Source of the DNA: Solirubrobacteraceae bacterium
GTDB taxonomy: Bacteria > Actinomycetota > Thermoleophilia > Solirubrobacterales > Solirubrobacteraceae
Direction: 5' to 3'
NCBI GenBank assembly: GCA_031177685.1
Contig: JAPSGI010000017.1
Location: 1-64,000 of the forward strand
Length of the DNA: 64,000 nucleotides
In this document: piece after piece, positions 24,150-32,565 of the stretch
Layout of the letters: every line of letters begins with the position of its first letter
Numbering within the stretch: position 1 is the first letter of the stretch
Notes under the pieces: model-generated
Told to the model about the DNA's origin: nothing
What the model saw: the letters and a program-made list of their open reading frames with translations, nothing else
The model's database searches: none
Made by a program: the position numbers and the translations under genes

Positions 24150-24896
24150 ATGGAACGCGAGACGCTGGAGCGACATCTGGCAGACGGACTCTCGCTGGCA
24201 AGGATCGGCGAGATCGTCGACCGCCACCCGAGCACCGTCGCGTACTGGCTGCGCAAGCACGGCCTCATCGCCGTCCAGCGCGAGCGCTACGCCCCCAAGG
24301 GCGGCATCCCCCGCGAGACGCTCGCGCCGCTGGTCGAGAGCGGGCTGTCGATTCGCGACATCGCGGCGGCGCTCGGCGCCGGGTACTCGACGGTGCGGTA
24401 CTGGCTCGGGCGCCACGACCTGCGCACGGAGCGCGCGCGCCGCACGGGTGTCCCGGCGCCGGAGCGCCCCAGCCAGGTCCTGCGCATCTGCCGGCACCAT
24501 GGTCGGACCACGTTCGTGCGGATCAACGCACGTCACTACCGGTGCCTGGAGTGCCGCCGCGACGCCGTGGTGCGCCAGCGGCGGCGTATGAAGCTGACGC
24601 TGATCGAGGAGGCGGGCGGGCGCTGTGCTCTGTGCGGGTTCGACTCGTGGCCGGCCGCGCTTCAGTTCCATCACGTCGATCCAACGACGAAGACCTTTCA
24701 CATCAGCAACGGCGGGCGAACCATGTCGCTCGCGCGGCTGCGGGCGGAAGCACGTAAGTGCGTGCTGCTCTGCGCCAACTGCCACGCCGGCGTAGAGGCC
24801 GGGGCGGTGACGCTACCGGCCACGCTTCTAGACTCTCGGATGCAGCAAGCGGTCCGGGGTAGCTCAATGGCAGAGCGAGCGGCTGTTAACCGCTAG
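24150..24896 (+). CDS. HTH and HNH-type nuclease-like protein overlapping tRNA-Asn
   Basis: 248 residues. Two helix-turn-helix repeats (LSLARIGEIVDRHPSTVAYWL and LSIRDIAAALGAGYSTVRYWL) are followed by a zinc ribbon/HNH region: CRHHGRTTF...RCLECRRD, then GGRCALCGFDS, LQFHHVDPTTK and CVLLCANCHAGVEAG. The HH...NCH pattern is that of HNH endonucleases with structural zinc Cys pairs. The frame runs 44 nt into tRNA-Asn, so the last ~14 residues (GSSMAERAAVNR) are tRNA-encoded. Possibly a small mobile-element-like or lineage-specific DNA-binding nuclease. Confidence 0.82.
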   Translation: MERETLERHLADGLSLARIGEIVDRHPSTVAYWLRKHGLIAVQRERYAPKGGIPRETLAPLVESGLSIRDIAAALGAGYSTVRYWLGRHDLRTERARRTGVPAPERPSQVLRICRHHGRTTFVRINARHYRCLECRRDAVVRQRRRMKLTLIEEAGGRCALCGFDSWPAALQFHHVDPTTKTFHISNGGRTMSLARLRAEARKCVLLCANCHAGVEAGAVTLPATLLDSRMQQAVRGSSMAERAAVNR

Positions 24897-24924
24897 GTTG
24901 TGGGTTCGAGTCCCACCCCCGGAG
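24853..24924 (+). tRNA. tRNA-Asn (GTT)
   Basis: TCCGGGG acceptor pairs with CCCCGGA, D-arm GCTC...GAGC, anticodon arm GCGGC-TGTTAAC-CGCT with GTT, T-arm GTGGG-TTCGAGT-CCCAC, discriminator G. No encoded CCA. The 3' end of the HNH gene overlaps its first 44 nt. Confidence 0.95.
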
Positions 24925-24929
24925 CTTCT

Positions 24930-26030
24930 CTACGTCGGCGCTTGGGCGCCCGCTCCGGCCGGGGGGAGCGGCGGGTCGCTGTGCAGGCGCTGGATCTCCT
25001 TGCGGTACTCCCAGTACTCGTAGAGCGCGATCTGGATCGACGCGGCGGCGGGGATCGCGAGCAGGGCGCCCGCGACGCCGAACAGCGAGCTGCCGAACAG
25101 GACCGCGACGAGGACGACGAAGGGCTGGACGTTCACGGCGCGGCTCTGGATGCGCGGCTGGATGACCGTGTTCTCGACCTGCTGGTAGGCGATCGCCCAC
25201 ACGACCCAGACGATCGTGTCGATCGGGAAGTCGTTGAACAGGGTCACGAGGCCGACGAAGACCGCGGCGATGGTGGCGCCCACCAGCGGGATCAGGTCGA
25301 AGAAGAACACGACCACGGCCAGTGCGCCCGCGAAGGGCACGCCGAGGATGCGCAGCACGATGTACGTGCTGACGCCCGCGATCGTCGCCTGCAGCAGCAT
25401 GCCGGCGACGTAGCTGCCCACCGCCCGCGCGCTGCGGTCCAGCGCGCGGCGCAGGCGCTTCTCGCGGTCGGGAGGCTGGAGGGTCAGCAGCGCCTCCACC
25501 CACCCCCTTCCCCGGCTGACCATGAAGATCGACAGGATCAGGATCGTCACCGCGGCGAAGACCGAGCTGACCAGGCCCGACCCAAGGTCGGCCAGCGTGC
25601 CCGCCGCCCCGCCGAGCTCGGCCGGCAGCTTCTCGGCCTCCTGCTCCAGGCGCTGGGTGATCTGGTAGTCCTCGTCCAGGTCACGCAGCTGCTTGTTCTC
25701 GTTCACCGTCTGCTGGATGTCGTCGACGTATTCGGGCACGTTGTCGGCCAGGTCGTTGACCGCGCCCACGATCGAGGGCACGAGGATCGCGCCCAGCGCG
25801 ATCGGCACCATGAACAGCGCCAGGTAGGAGACGGCGATCGCCAGGCCCCGCCGCATGTAGCGGTCGAGGAAGTTCACCGGCCCCGACATGGCCACCGCCA
25901 GGAACAGCGCCACGACCAGCCAACCCAGCGGCGTGCGCAGCAGGTAGGCGATGTAAACGGCCAGCACGACCGTGAGGACGATCAGCACCGAGCGGAAGAC
26001 GACGCGAGTCAGCGACTCCTGGCCGGACAC
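24930..26030 (-). CDS. AI-2E family transporter
   Basis: 366-residue multi-pass membrane protein of the AI-2E/PerM family. About seven to eight hydrophobic segments, with a soluble helical stretch (residues ~95-150, NVPEYVDDIQQTVNENKQL) after the first pairs. Family signatures are VVFFFDLIPLVGATIAA and YQQVENTVIQPRIQSRAV near the C-terminus. The family includes AI-2 exporters and Na/H antiporters, so the substrate is open. GTG26030 is the start, with CACGAT 6 nt upstream. It lies 42 bp downstream of dnaG on the same strand and converges on tRNA-Asn. Confidence 0.92.
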   Translation of the reverse strand: MSGQESLTRVVFRSVLIVLTVVLAVYIAYLLRTPLGWLVVALFLAVAMSGPVNFLDRYMRRGLAIAVSYLALFMVPIALGAILVPSIVGAVNDLADNVPEYVDDIQQTVNENKQLRDLDEDYQITQRLEQEAEKLPAELGGAAGTLADLGSGLVSSVFAAVTILILSIFMVSRGRGWVEALLTLQPPDREKRLRRALDRSARAVGSYVAGMLLQATIAGVSTYIVLRILGVPFAGALAVVVFFFDLIPLVGATIAAVFVGLVTLFNDFPIDTIVWVVWAIAYQQVENTVIQPRIQSRAVNVQPFVVLVAVLFGSSLFGVAGALLAIPAAASIQIALYEYWEYRKEIQRLHSDPPLPPAGAGAQAPT

Positions 26031-26072
26031 GGCGCCATCGTGCCGTCCCGGCCGGACGGCACGGCGCGGACG

Positions 26073-27878
26073 CTAGCCCGCGCGCGCCCCGCGCTCCATC
26101 GCCCGGTCCACCGCCGAGTCCAGCTCCGCCTTGCGCCCGGCTCGCTCGGCGGCCAGCTCGCCTACGGACGACGGCGCCTCGCGCATGGCCGCGGCGATGG
26201 CCCGGTCCAGGCGCGAGACCTCCAGCTGCAGCATCTGCACGTCCAGCGTGGCGCGGTCGCCGGGCTCGCGGGCGGCCCGCAGGGCCAGCTCGGCGACCAG
26301 GGAGGCGAGCTCGGGATCGTCCTCGGGCAGCCCGTCCGTGGGCGAGGAGAGATGCTCGCGCAGGTGCGCGGCGGCGCGGCGCACCGGCGCGCCGGTGAAG
26401 TGAGCATCCAGGTCGACCCGGCGCAGGGCGTCGCGCCCCGGCTCCGGGAGCGCGATGCACAGCGCCAGGAACGTGCGCTCGACCTCCTCGCGGGGGTCGA
26501 GGCGCGGCGGCGGCCCGGAGCGGGCCGGCTCGCCGGCGGCCGCCCGCCGCGGCGGCTCCTCGTCCGCGGGAGGCGGCGTCGAGAGGCGGGCCGCCAGGTT
26601 GGGCGGCAGGGCGAGCCGGCTGGCGGCCAGCTGGACGAGGTCCTCGCGCTCGACGTCCTCGTCCATCGTCCCGGTCACCCGCCAGACGTCCTTGAAGGCC
26701 CGGTTGCGTCCGTCGGTCGTGTCGAGGTCGGCCGTGACCAGGATGCGCTTGACCCGGAACGTCGCGATCGGGACGGCGCCCGCGAGCCGGGCGCGGATCG
26801 CCTCCGCGCCCTCGGCGGCCACCAGGTCCGCCGGGTCCGTGCCGGCCGGCAGCTCCACGATGTCGAAGCGCAGGTCGCGCGCGCGCTCCAGCCGCGAGGC
26901 GCGCAGCATCGCCTCCTGGCCGGCCGCGTCCGCGTCCAGCGCGATGTGCAGGGTGCCGCCGGGCCCGACCAGCCGCGCCACCTCGCCGATCTGGCGCTCG
27001 GTCAGCGACGTCCCCATCATCCCCACGGCGTTCTCGATCCCGGCCTGGTGCAGGGCGATCACGTCGGTGTAGCCCTCCACGAGCACGACCGACTGAGACT
27101 TGGCGGCCGCGGCCCGCGCCAGGTCGGCCGCGAACAGCTGCCGGCCCTTGTGGAACAGCTCCCCTTCCGGGGAGTTGAGGTACTTCGGGCGCTGGTCGTC
27201 GCGCAGGGCGCGACCGGCGAACCCGACCACGCGCCCGCGGTGGTCGGCCAGCGGGAACATCAGGCGCCCGCGAAACGGGTCGTAGACGCCGCCGCGCTGG
27301 CGCCCGCGCTTGACCAGCCCCGCGGCCAGCAGCTCCTCCTCGGAGTAGCCGCCCGCGCGCCAGCGCGTGACCATGTGGTCCCACGGCTTGGGCGCATACC
27401 CGACCCGGAAGCGGCGCAGCGTCTGCTCCTGCAGCCCGCGCCCGAGCAGGTACGCGCGCGCGTCGGAGGCCTCGGCGGCCTCCCACAGGTACCGGGCGTA
27501 GTAGGCGGCGGTGCGCTCCATCACCGCCTGCAGGCGCTCGCGGCGCTGGCGCCGGGCCGCCGCCTGCGGGTCCTCCTCCTCGCGCTCGAGCTCCACCCCG
27601 TAGCGGTCGGCCAGGAGCTCCAGCGCGCCGACGAAGTCCACGCCCTCGGTCTCCTGCACGAAGCGGAAGACGTCGCCGCCCGCCCCGCACCCGAAGCAGT
27701 GGTAGACCTTCTTGACCGGGTCGATCCCGAAGGACGGCGTGCGCTCCTCGTGAAACGGGCACAGGCCCTCGAGGCTGTTGGGACCGGCGCGGCGCAGCTC
27801 CGTGCGCGCGGACACCAGGTCCACCATGTCGACCGCGTCGCGCACGCGCTCCCGCGAGTCGTCGGTGTAGCGCGCCAT
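26073..27878 (-). CDS. dnaG: DNA primase
   Basis: Synthesises RNA primers at the replication fork. From ATG27878, 601 residues. CHC2 zinc site: CPFHEERTPSF...YHCFGCGAGGD (residues ~40-65); catalytic core with the Toprim motif VVLVEGYTDVIALHQAG and LDADAAGQEA; a C-terminal helicase-interaction domain after a Pro/Ala linker (~430 onward). The start overlaps the dgt stop by 1 nt (TGATG). It is third in ppdK-dgt-dnaG. The longer track ORF is an upstream extension. Confidence 0.96.
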   Translation of the reverse strand: MARYTDDSRERVRDAVDMVDLVSARTELRRAGPNSLEGLCPFHEERTPSFGIDPVKKVYHCFGCGAGGDVFRFVQETEGVDFVGALELLADRYGVELEREEEDPQAAARRQRRERLQAVMERTAAYYARYLWEAAEASDARAYLLGRGLQEQTLRRFRVGYAPKPWDHMVTRWRAGGYSEEELLAAGLVKRGRQRGGVYDPFRGRLMFPLADHRGRVVGFAGRALRDDQRPKYLNSPEGELFHKGRQLFAADLARAAAAKSQSVVLVEGYTDVIALHQAGIENAVGMMGTSLTERQIGEVARLVGPGGTLHIALDADAAGQEAMLRASRLERARDLRFDIVELPAGTDPADLVAAEGAEAIRARLAGAVPIATFRVKRILVTADLDTTDGRNRAFKDVWRVTGTMDEDVEREDLVQLAASRLALPPNLAARLSTPPPADEEPPRRAAAGEPARSGPPPRLDPREEVERTFLALCIALPEPGRDALRRVDLDAHFTGAPVRRAAAHLREHLSSPTDGLPEDDPELASLVAELALRAAREPGDRATLDVQMLQLEVSRLDRAIAAAMREAPSSVGELAAERAGRKAELDSAVDRAMERGARAG

Positions 27879-28885
27879 CAGGGTGCGAAGGACCGCGGGA
27901 CGGCCATGTCCTCGAACTTCCGGATGCAGAAGCGGTCGGTCATGCCGGCGATCCAGTCGGTGACGCGCTCGGCGGCCGACGCGCCCTCGATCCCCGGGGG
28001 CGGATGCTCGACGTAGTGGTCGAACAGCGTGCGCAGGATCGTCTCGATGCGGGCGTGCTCGCGCCGCGCCTCGGGCGCGAGGTACACGCGATCGAACATG
28101 AAGGTCCGCAGGCGGTCCATCGCGCCGCCCACCTCCTCGCCCTGGACGATCTCGCCGGCCGCCGCGGAGTGCTCGACGAGATCGTGGACGAGGGTGTCGA
28201 TGCGCCGCGAGCCGCTCGGCCCCAGAACCGCGATCTCCTCCGCGGGCAGGTCCCCGGGCGAGAGCACGCCGGCGCGGACGGCGTCGTCGATGTCGTGGTT
28301 GATGTACGCGATGCGGTCGACCAGGCGCACGATCGCCCCCTCCTGGGTCGCGGGCCGCGGCGCGCGACCGGAGTGGCAGCGGATCCCGTCGCGCACCGGC
28401 AGGCATAGGTTGAGCCGCTCGAGCACGTCGACCACGCGCAGCGAGTGCTCGTAGTGGCGAAAGCCGGTCCCGAAGCGCTCGCGCAGGCAGTCGTCGAGCA
28501 CCGCCTCGCCGATGTGGCCGAAGGGCGGGTGGCCGAGGTCGTGGCCCAGGCCGATCGCCTCGACCAGGTCCTCGTTGAGGCGCAGCGCCCGCGCCACGGT
28601 GCGCGAGACCTGCGTCACCTCCAGCGTGTGGGTCAGGCGCGTGCGGTAGTGGTCGCCCTGGGGCGCCACGAAGACCTGCGTCTTGTGCTTGAGGCGCCGG
28701 AACGCCTTGGAGTGCACGATGCGGTCGCGATCGCGCTGGAACGGCGTGCGCAGCGAGCAGTCCTCCTCCGGCCGCTCCCGCACCGCCGGGTAGGAGCGCG
28801 CGGCCAGCGGCGACAGCGCCTCCTCGGCCTCGCGCACGCGCGCCTGGAAGCCGTCGGCTACCCCGCTGCTCAGTCCGGTTCCCAT
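27878..28885 (-). CDS. dgt: dGTPase-like HD-domain triphosphohydrolase
   Basis: 335 residues from ATG28885. HD metal site: RTRLTHTLEVTQVSR (first His) and GLGHDLGHPPFGHIGE (His-Asp), then DRIAYINHDIDDAVRAG with the last Asp. Hydrolyses dNTPs to nucleoside and triphosphate, controlling dNTP pools. N-terminal SLRTPFQRDRDRIVHSKAFRRLKHKTQVF is a family hallmark. The first 16 nt overlap the end of ppdK. Adjacency to dnaG is common in actinobacteria. Confidence 0.94.
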   Translation of the reverse strand: MGTGLSSGVADGFQARVREAEEALSPLAARSYPAVRERPEEDCSLRTPFQRDRDRIVHSKAFRRLKHKTQVFVAPQGDHYRTRLTHTLEVTQVSRTVARALRLNEDLVEAIGLGHDLGHPPFGHIGEAVLDDCLRERFGTGFRHYEHSLRVVDVLERLNLCLPVRDGIRCHSGRAPRPATQEGAIVRLVDRIAYINHDIDDAVRAGVLSPGDLPAEEIAVLGPSGSRRIDTLVHDLVEHSAAAGEIVQGEEVGGAMDRLRTFMFDRVYLAPEARREHARIETILRTLFDHYVEHPPPGIEGASAAERVTDWIAGMTDRFCIRKFEDMAVPRSFAP

Positions 28886-31512
28886 GCCCGGATTCTCGCA
28901 GCCGCCTGGGCGGCAGCGACCCGAGCCACCGGGACGCGGTACGGCGAGCACGAGACGTAGTCCAGCCCGGACTCCGCGAAGAAGGCGATCGACTGCGGAT
29001 CGCCGCCGTGCTCGCCGCAGATCCCGAGCTTGAGGTCGAGTTTCTCCTTGCGTCCCAGCCACGCGCCCATGCGCACCAGCTGGCCCACGCCCGGCTCGTC
29101 GATCGCCTCGAACGGCGAGCGGTCGAGGATCCGCATGTCGATGTAGCGCGCGAGGATCTTGCCCTCGATGTCGTCGCGCGAGAAGCCGAGCGCGGTTTGG
29201 GTCAGGTCGTTCGTGCCGAAGGAGAAGAAGTCGGCGTGCCGCGCGATCCGGTCGGCCAAAAAGCACGCGCGCGGGAGCTCGATCATCGTGCCGACGCTGT
29301 AGTCCTCCAGGCCCTCCTCCTCGGCGGTGCGCACGATCAGCTCGCGCATCAGCTCCAGCTCGCGCTCGTAGTCGACCAGCGGCACCATGATCTCCACGTG
29401 CGGGGCGTGTCCGGTGCGCTCCCGCACGGCGCGGCCGCCCCGGGCGATGGCGCGCACCTGCATCTCGGAGATCTCGGGGTGCAGGATGCCCAGCCGCACG
29501 CCGCGCGTGCCCAGCATCGGGTTGGTCTCCGCCAGGGAGTGGACGCGCTCCAGCGTGTGCTCGAGCTCCTGGAGATCGTCGGACTGCTCGATGCGCGCGC
29601 GCTCGACGTCGCGCTCGACGTCCGCGGGGTGCGGGAGGAACTCGTGCAGGGGCGGGTCGAGCAGGCGGATCGTGACCGGCAGGCCCTCCATCGCCTCGAA
29701 GATGCCCTCGAAGTCCTCCTGCTGCAGGGGCAGCAGCTCGTCGAGCGCGGCGCGGCGCTCGTCGCGGTCGGCGGCCAGGATCATCGCGCGCATCTTCGGC
29801 GCGCGGTCGGCGGCCAGGAACATGTGCTCGGTGCGGCACAGGCCGATCCCCTGCGCCCCGAACTGGCGCGCCCGGCGCGCGTCGGCGGGCGTGTCCGCGT
29901 TGGTGCGCACGCCGAGCTCGCGGACCTCGTCCGCCCATGCGAGGACGGTGCGGAACTCCTCGGTGATCTCCGGCTCGATCAGCGGGACGTCGTCGACGGT
30001 GATCGTGCCGGTGGTGCCGTCGATGGCGATCCGGTCGCCCTCCGACAGCGTCGTGCCGTTCACGCTCACCGTGCCGGCGGACAGGTCGATCTCCAGGTCG
30101 GAGGCGCCGCACACGCACGGCCGTCCCATGCCCCGCGCCACGAGCGCGGCGTGCGAGGCCTTGCCGCCCTCGCTGGTGAGGATCCCGCGCGCGGCGTCGA
30201 AGCCGGCCACGTCGTCGGCCTCGGTGAAGGGGCGGACGAGGACGACCTCCCGGCCCTCCCCCGCCGCGCGCACCGCGGCGCCGGCGGTGAACACGATCTC
30301 GCCCTTGGCGGCGCCCGGGGAAGCGGCCACGCCGCGCGCCAGCACCTCGTAGTCCACCTGCGGGTCGAACGTCGGGTGCAGCAGGGCGTCCAGGGCGGCG
30401 GCGTCGATGGTGAGCAGCGCCTCGGGTTTGGTGAGGAGGCCCTCCTCCACCGCGTCGACCGCGAAGCGGACCGCCGCCTGCGCGGGGCGCTTGGCGGCGC
30501 GCGTCTGCAGGAGGTACAGGCGCCCCTCCTCGATCGTGAACTCCGTGTCCTGCATGTCCTTGTAGTGGCACTCCAGGGTGCGCAGGATGTCCATCAGCTC
30601 GCGGTGGGCGTCGGGCAGCTCGTCGGCCAGGCGGGCGATGTCGAGCGTGTTGCGCACGCCCGAGACGACGTCCTCGCCCTGAGCGTCGATGAGGAAGTCC
30701 CCGGACGGCTCGGGCGCGCCGGTGACCTCGTCGCGGCTGAAGGCCACGCCCGAGCCCGAGGTCGGGCCCTTGTTGCCGAACACCATCTGCTGGACGTTGA
30801 CCGCGGTCCCCCACTCGTCGGGGATGCCGTTCAGCCGCCGGTAGGCCACCGCACGCTCGCCCGACCACGAGTCGAAGACGGCACGGATGGCGTGGCGCAG
30901 CTGCTCGCGCGGGTCGGCCGGGAACTCCTCGCCGGTCTCCTCGCGGTAGATGCTCCGGAACGTCCCGGTCAGCTCGCGCAGCGCGTCGACGTCGAGCTCG
31001 GTGTCCTGCTTGACCTCGCGGTCGCGCTTGGCCGCCTTGATCGCGTCCTCGTAGCGCTCGCCGCGGATGCCACGCACCACGTTGCCGAACATCTGCACGA
31101 AGCGCCGGAACGAGTCCCAGGCGAAGCGCTCGTTGCCGGTCGCGCGGGCCAGGCCCTCGACGGAGCGGTCGTTGAGGCCCAGGTTCAGCACCGTGTCCAG
31201 CATCCCGGGCATCGACTCCCGCGCGCCGCTGCGCACGGAGACGAGCAGCGGGTCCTCGGGATCGCCCAGGCGCCGGCCGGCGCGCTCCTCGAGCTTCGCC
31301 AGGGCCTCGTCGACCTGCTCCTCCAGGCCAGGCGGCTCGGTCCCCTCGCGCATGTACTCCACGCACGCCTCGGTGGTGATCGTGAACCCGGCCGGGACGC
31401 GGTCCGGGCCCAGCACGCGCGTCATCTCGGCGAGGTTGGCGCCCTTGCCTCCGAGGAGCTCGCGCTGGTCCGCCGATCCTTCGGAGAACTCGTAGACGTA
31501 CTTGGTCGGCAA
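28870..31512 (-). CDS. ppdK: Pyruvate, phosphate dikinase
   Basis: Interconverts pyruvate + ATP + Pi and PEP + AMP + PPi. 880 residues from TTG31512. N-terminal ATP-grasp domain (GGKGANLAEM), phosphohistidine domain with catalytic His near 454 in GGKASHAALVARGMGRPCVCGA (the usual Thr before Ser-His is Ala), and a C-terminal PEP barrel ending with ICGEHGGDPQSIAFF and a Cys in DYVSCSPYRVP. TAGAAT, 9 nt before the TTG, overlaps the recO stop and may be its promoter. It feeds PEP to pathways that include aroF. Confidence 0.96.
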   Translation of the reverse strand: MPTKYVYEFSEGSADQRELLGGKGANLAEMTRVLGPDRVPAGFTITTEACVEYMREGTEPPGLEEQVDEALAKLEERAGRRLGDPEDPLLVSVRSGARESMPGMLDTVLNLGLNDRSVEGLARATGNERFAWDSFRRFVQMFGNVVRGIRGERYEDAIKAAKRDREVKQDTELDVDALRELTGTFRSIYREETGEEFPADPREQLRHAIRAVFDSWSGERAVAYRRLNGIPDEWGTAVNVQQMVFGNKGPTSGSGVAFSRDEVTGAPEPSGDFLIDAQGEDVVSGVRNTLDIARLADELPDAHRELMDILRTLECHYKDMQDTEFTIEEGRLYLLQTRAAKRPAQAAVRFAVDAVEEGLLTKPEALLTIDAAALDALLHPTFDPQVDYEVLARGVAASPGAAKGEIVFTAGAAVRAAGEGREVVLVRPFTEADDVAGFDAARGILTSEGGKASHAALVARGMGRPCVCGASDLEIDLSAGTVSVNGTTLSEGDRIAIDGTTGTITVDDVPLIEPEITEEFRTVLAWADEVRELGVRTNADTPADARRARQFGAQGIGLCRTEHMFLAADRAPKMRAMILAADRDERRAALDELLPLQQEDFEGIFEAMEGLPVTIRLLDPPLHEFLPHPADVERDVERARIEQSDDLQELEHTLERVHSLAETNPMLGTRGVRLGILHPEISEMQVRAIARGGRAVRERTGHAPHVEIMVPLVDYERELELMRELIVRTAEEEGLEDYSVGTMIELPRACFLADRIARHADFFSFGTNDLTQTALGFSRDDIEGKILARYIDMRILDRSPFEAIDEPGVGQLVRMGAWLGRKEKLDLKLGICGEHGGDPQSIAFFAESGLDYVSCSPYRVPVARVAAAQAAARIRAWEPD

Positions 31513-31521
31513 GGCCGCGCG

Positions 31522-31527
31522 ATTCTA
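31522..31527 (-). promoter_or_regulatory. Putative -10 box (TAGAAT) for ppdK
   Basis: A near-consensus TAGAAT 9 nt before the TTG start; its first three bases are the recO stop codon. This supports TTG31512 and near-leaderless initiation. Confidence 0.5.
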
Positions 31528-32241
31528 CGCCGCCGGCCTCCAGCGGACGTGGGCGTGGTGCTCGAGCGTCTCGCCGATCGCGCGCTCGGCCTGGCGCAGG
31601 GCGCGGTCGGTGGCGGCGGGGGCGTCGGCGAGGGGCCGGCCGAGCGCCTCGACGAGGAACTCGTGGGCGTCGGCGTCCAGCGGGAAGGCGGAAGCCTCGC
31701 AGGCGCCGCAGACCACTCCGCCGGCCGCGCCGGAGAAGCCCGACAGGTGGTCGCGCTCGCCGCAGGAGGCGCAGGCGTCCAGGTGCGGCGCGAGGCCCGC
31801 GGCGACGAGCAGCTTGAGGCGAAACGCGAGCTGGTTGGCGCGTCCGGCGCACGCGGGAGCGCGGTCCAGCAGGGCGAGCTGGTTGCGCAGGAGGTGGAAG
31901 ACCTGCGGGTTGGGGTCGTCGGTCTCGAACAGCCGCGCGACGGCGTCGCAGGCGCGCGCGGCGGAGTCCAGCGCCGCGCGGTCCTCGCGCAGTCGCGGGT
32001 GGGCGGCCACCGTCTCGGCGGAGGTGACCGTGAGCAGGTCGCCGCGACCCTCGTAGAGGATCAGGCGCAGGTGGAAGAAGGGCTCCAGCCGCCCGCCGAA
32101 GCGACTGCGCGCCTTGCGCGCGCCTTTGGCGATCGCGCCGACGCGTCCGCGGTGCGGGGTATAGAGGTGCAGGACCCGGTCGCCCTCGCCGTAGCGGATC
32201 GAGCGCAGGACCACGGCCTCGGTCTTGAGCGAGCCGGCCAT
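31525..32241 (-). CDS. recO: DNA repair protein RecO
   Basis: Recombination mediator that loads RecA with RecR and anneals strands. 238 residues. N-terminal OB fold (LKTEAVVLRSIRYGEGDRVLHLYTPHRGRVGAIAKGARK), a helical domain and a zinc finger, CASCGERDHL...VVCGACEA (residues ~155-180). ATG32241 lies divergent from the glutaredoxin gene, 18 bp apart, so their promoters overlap. Normal length. Confidence 0.94.
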   Translation of the reverse strand: MAGSLKTEAVVLRSIRYGEGDRVLHLYTPHRGRVGAIAKGARKARSRFGGRLEPFFHLRLILYEGRGDLLTVTSAETVAAHPRLREDRAALDSAARACDAVARLFETDDPNPQVFHLLRNQLALLDRAPACAGRANQLAFRLKLLVAAGLAPHLDACASCGERDHLSGFSGAAGGVVCGACEASAFPLDADAHEFLVEALGRPLADAPAATDRALRQAERAIGETLEHHAHVRWRPAA

Positions 32242-32259
32242 GGCTACGCTTCTTGGAGC

Positions 32260-32514
32260 ATGAAGAAGGTCATCGTCTACACCACCGTCCCCTGCGCTCG
32301 CTGCGGGAACGCCAAGGAGATCCTCGACCGCTACGGCGCCGAGTACGAGGAGGTCAATCTGGCAAAGGACCCGGACGGCCGGGCGCAGCTGGTCGCGCGG
32401 ACGGGGCTGATGACCTTCCCGCAGATCGTCATCGGAGGCCGCACGGTCGGCGGCCTGGACGACCTGCGCGCCGCCGACGAGCGCGGCGAGCTGGCCGAGC
32501 TCCTGGCCGCCTGA
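32260..32514 (+). CDS. Glutaredoxin-like protein with CARC active site
   Basis: 84 residues from ATG32260, hidden inside a huge spurious track ORF. Begins KKVIVYTTVPCARCGNAKEIL; the active site is Cys-Ala-Arg-Cys rather than CPYC. The cis-Pro and glutathione-site region MTFPQIVIGG and the GGLDDLRAA C-terminal motif are normal. Probably a thiol-disulfide carrier, perhaps for mycothiol rather than glutathione as in mycoredoxins. A GGAG ribosome site and a TACGCT box (32245-32250) precede the ATG. A long hairpin follows the stop. Confidence 0.9.
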   Translation: MKKVIVYTTVPCARCGNAKEILDRYGAEYEEVNLAKDPDGRAQLVARTGLMTFPQIVIGGRTVGGLDDLRAADERGELAELLAA

Positions 32515-32517
32515 CCC

Positions 32518-32565
32518 GCGACTGGAGCGTTTTGGGGGCTATGACCCCCAAAAGGGTCCAGTCGC
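32518..32565. terminator. Long segmented inverted repeat, probable bidirectional terminator
   Basis: GCGACTGGA-gcg-TTTTGGGGG-ctatga-CCCCCAAAA-ggg-TCCAGTCGC: two perfect 9-bp stems separated by a symmetric 3x3 internal loop. It fills the whole space between the convergent stops of the glutaredoxin and beta-propeller genes. The CCCCAAAA arm is mirrored, so either strand gives the same fold. See finding on the shared architecture with 49928-49974. Confidence 0.8.

Noticed and set aside
29008-32514. 1168-aa plus-strand ORF over ppdK and recO
   Set aside because: Only its last 84 codons (glutaredoxin) are real; the rest is antisense of ppdK and recO.
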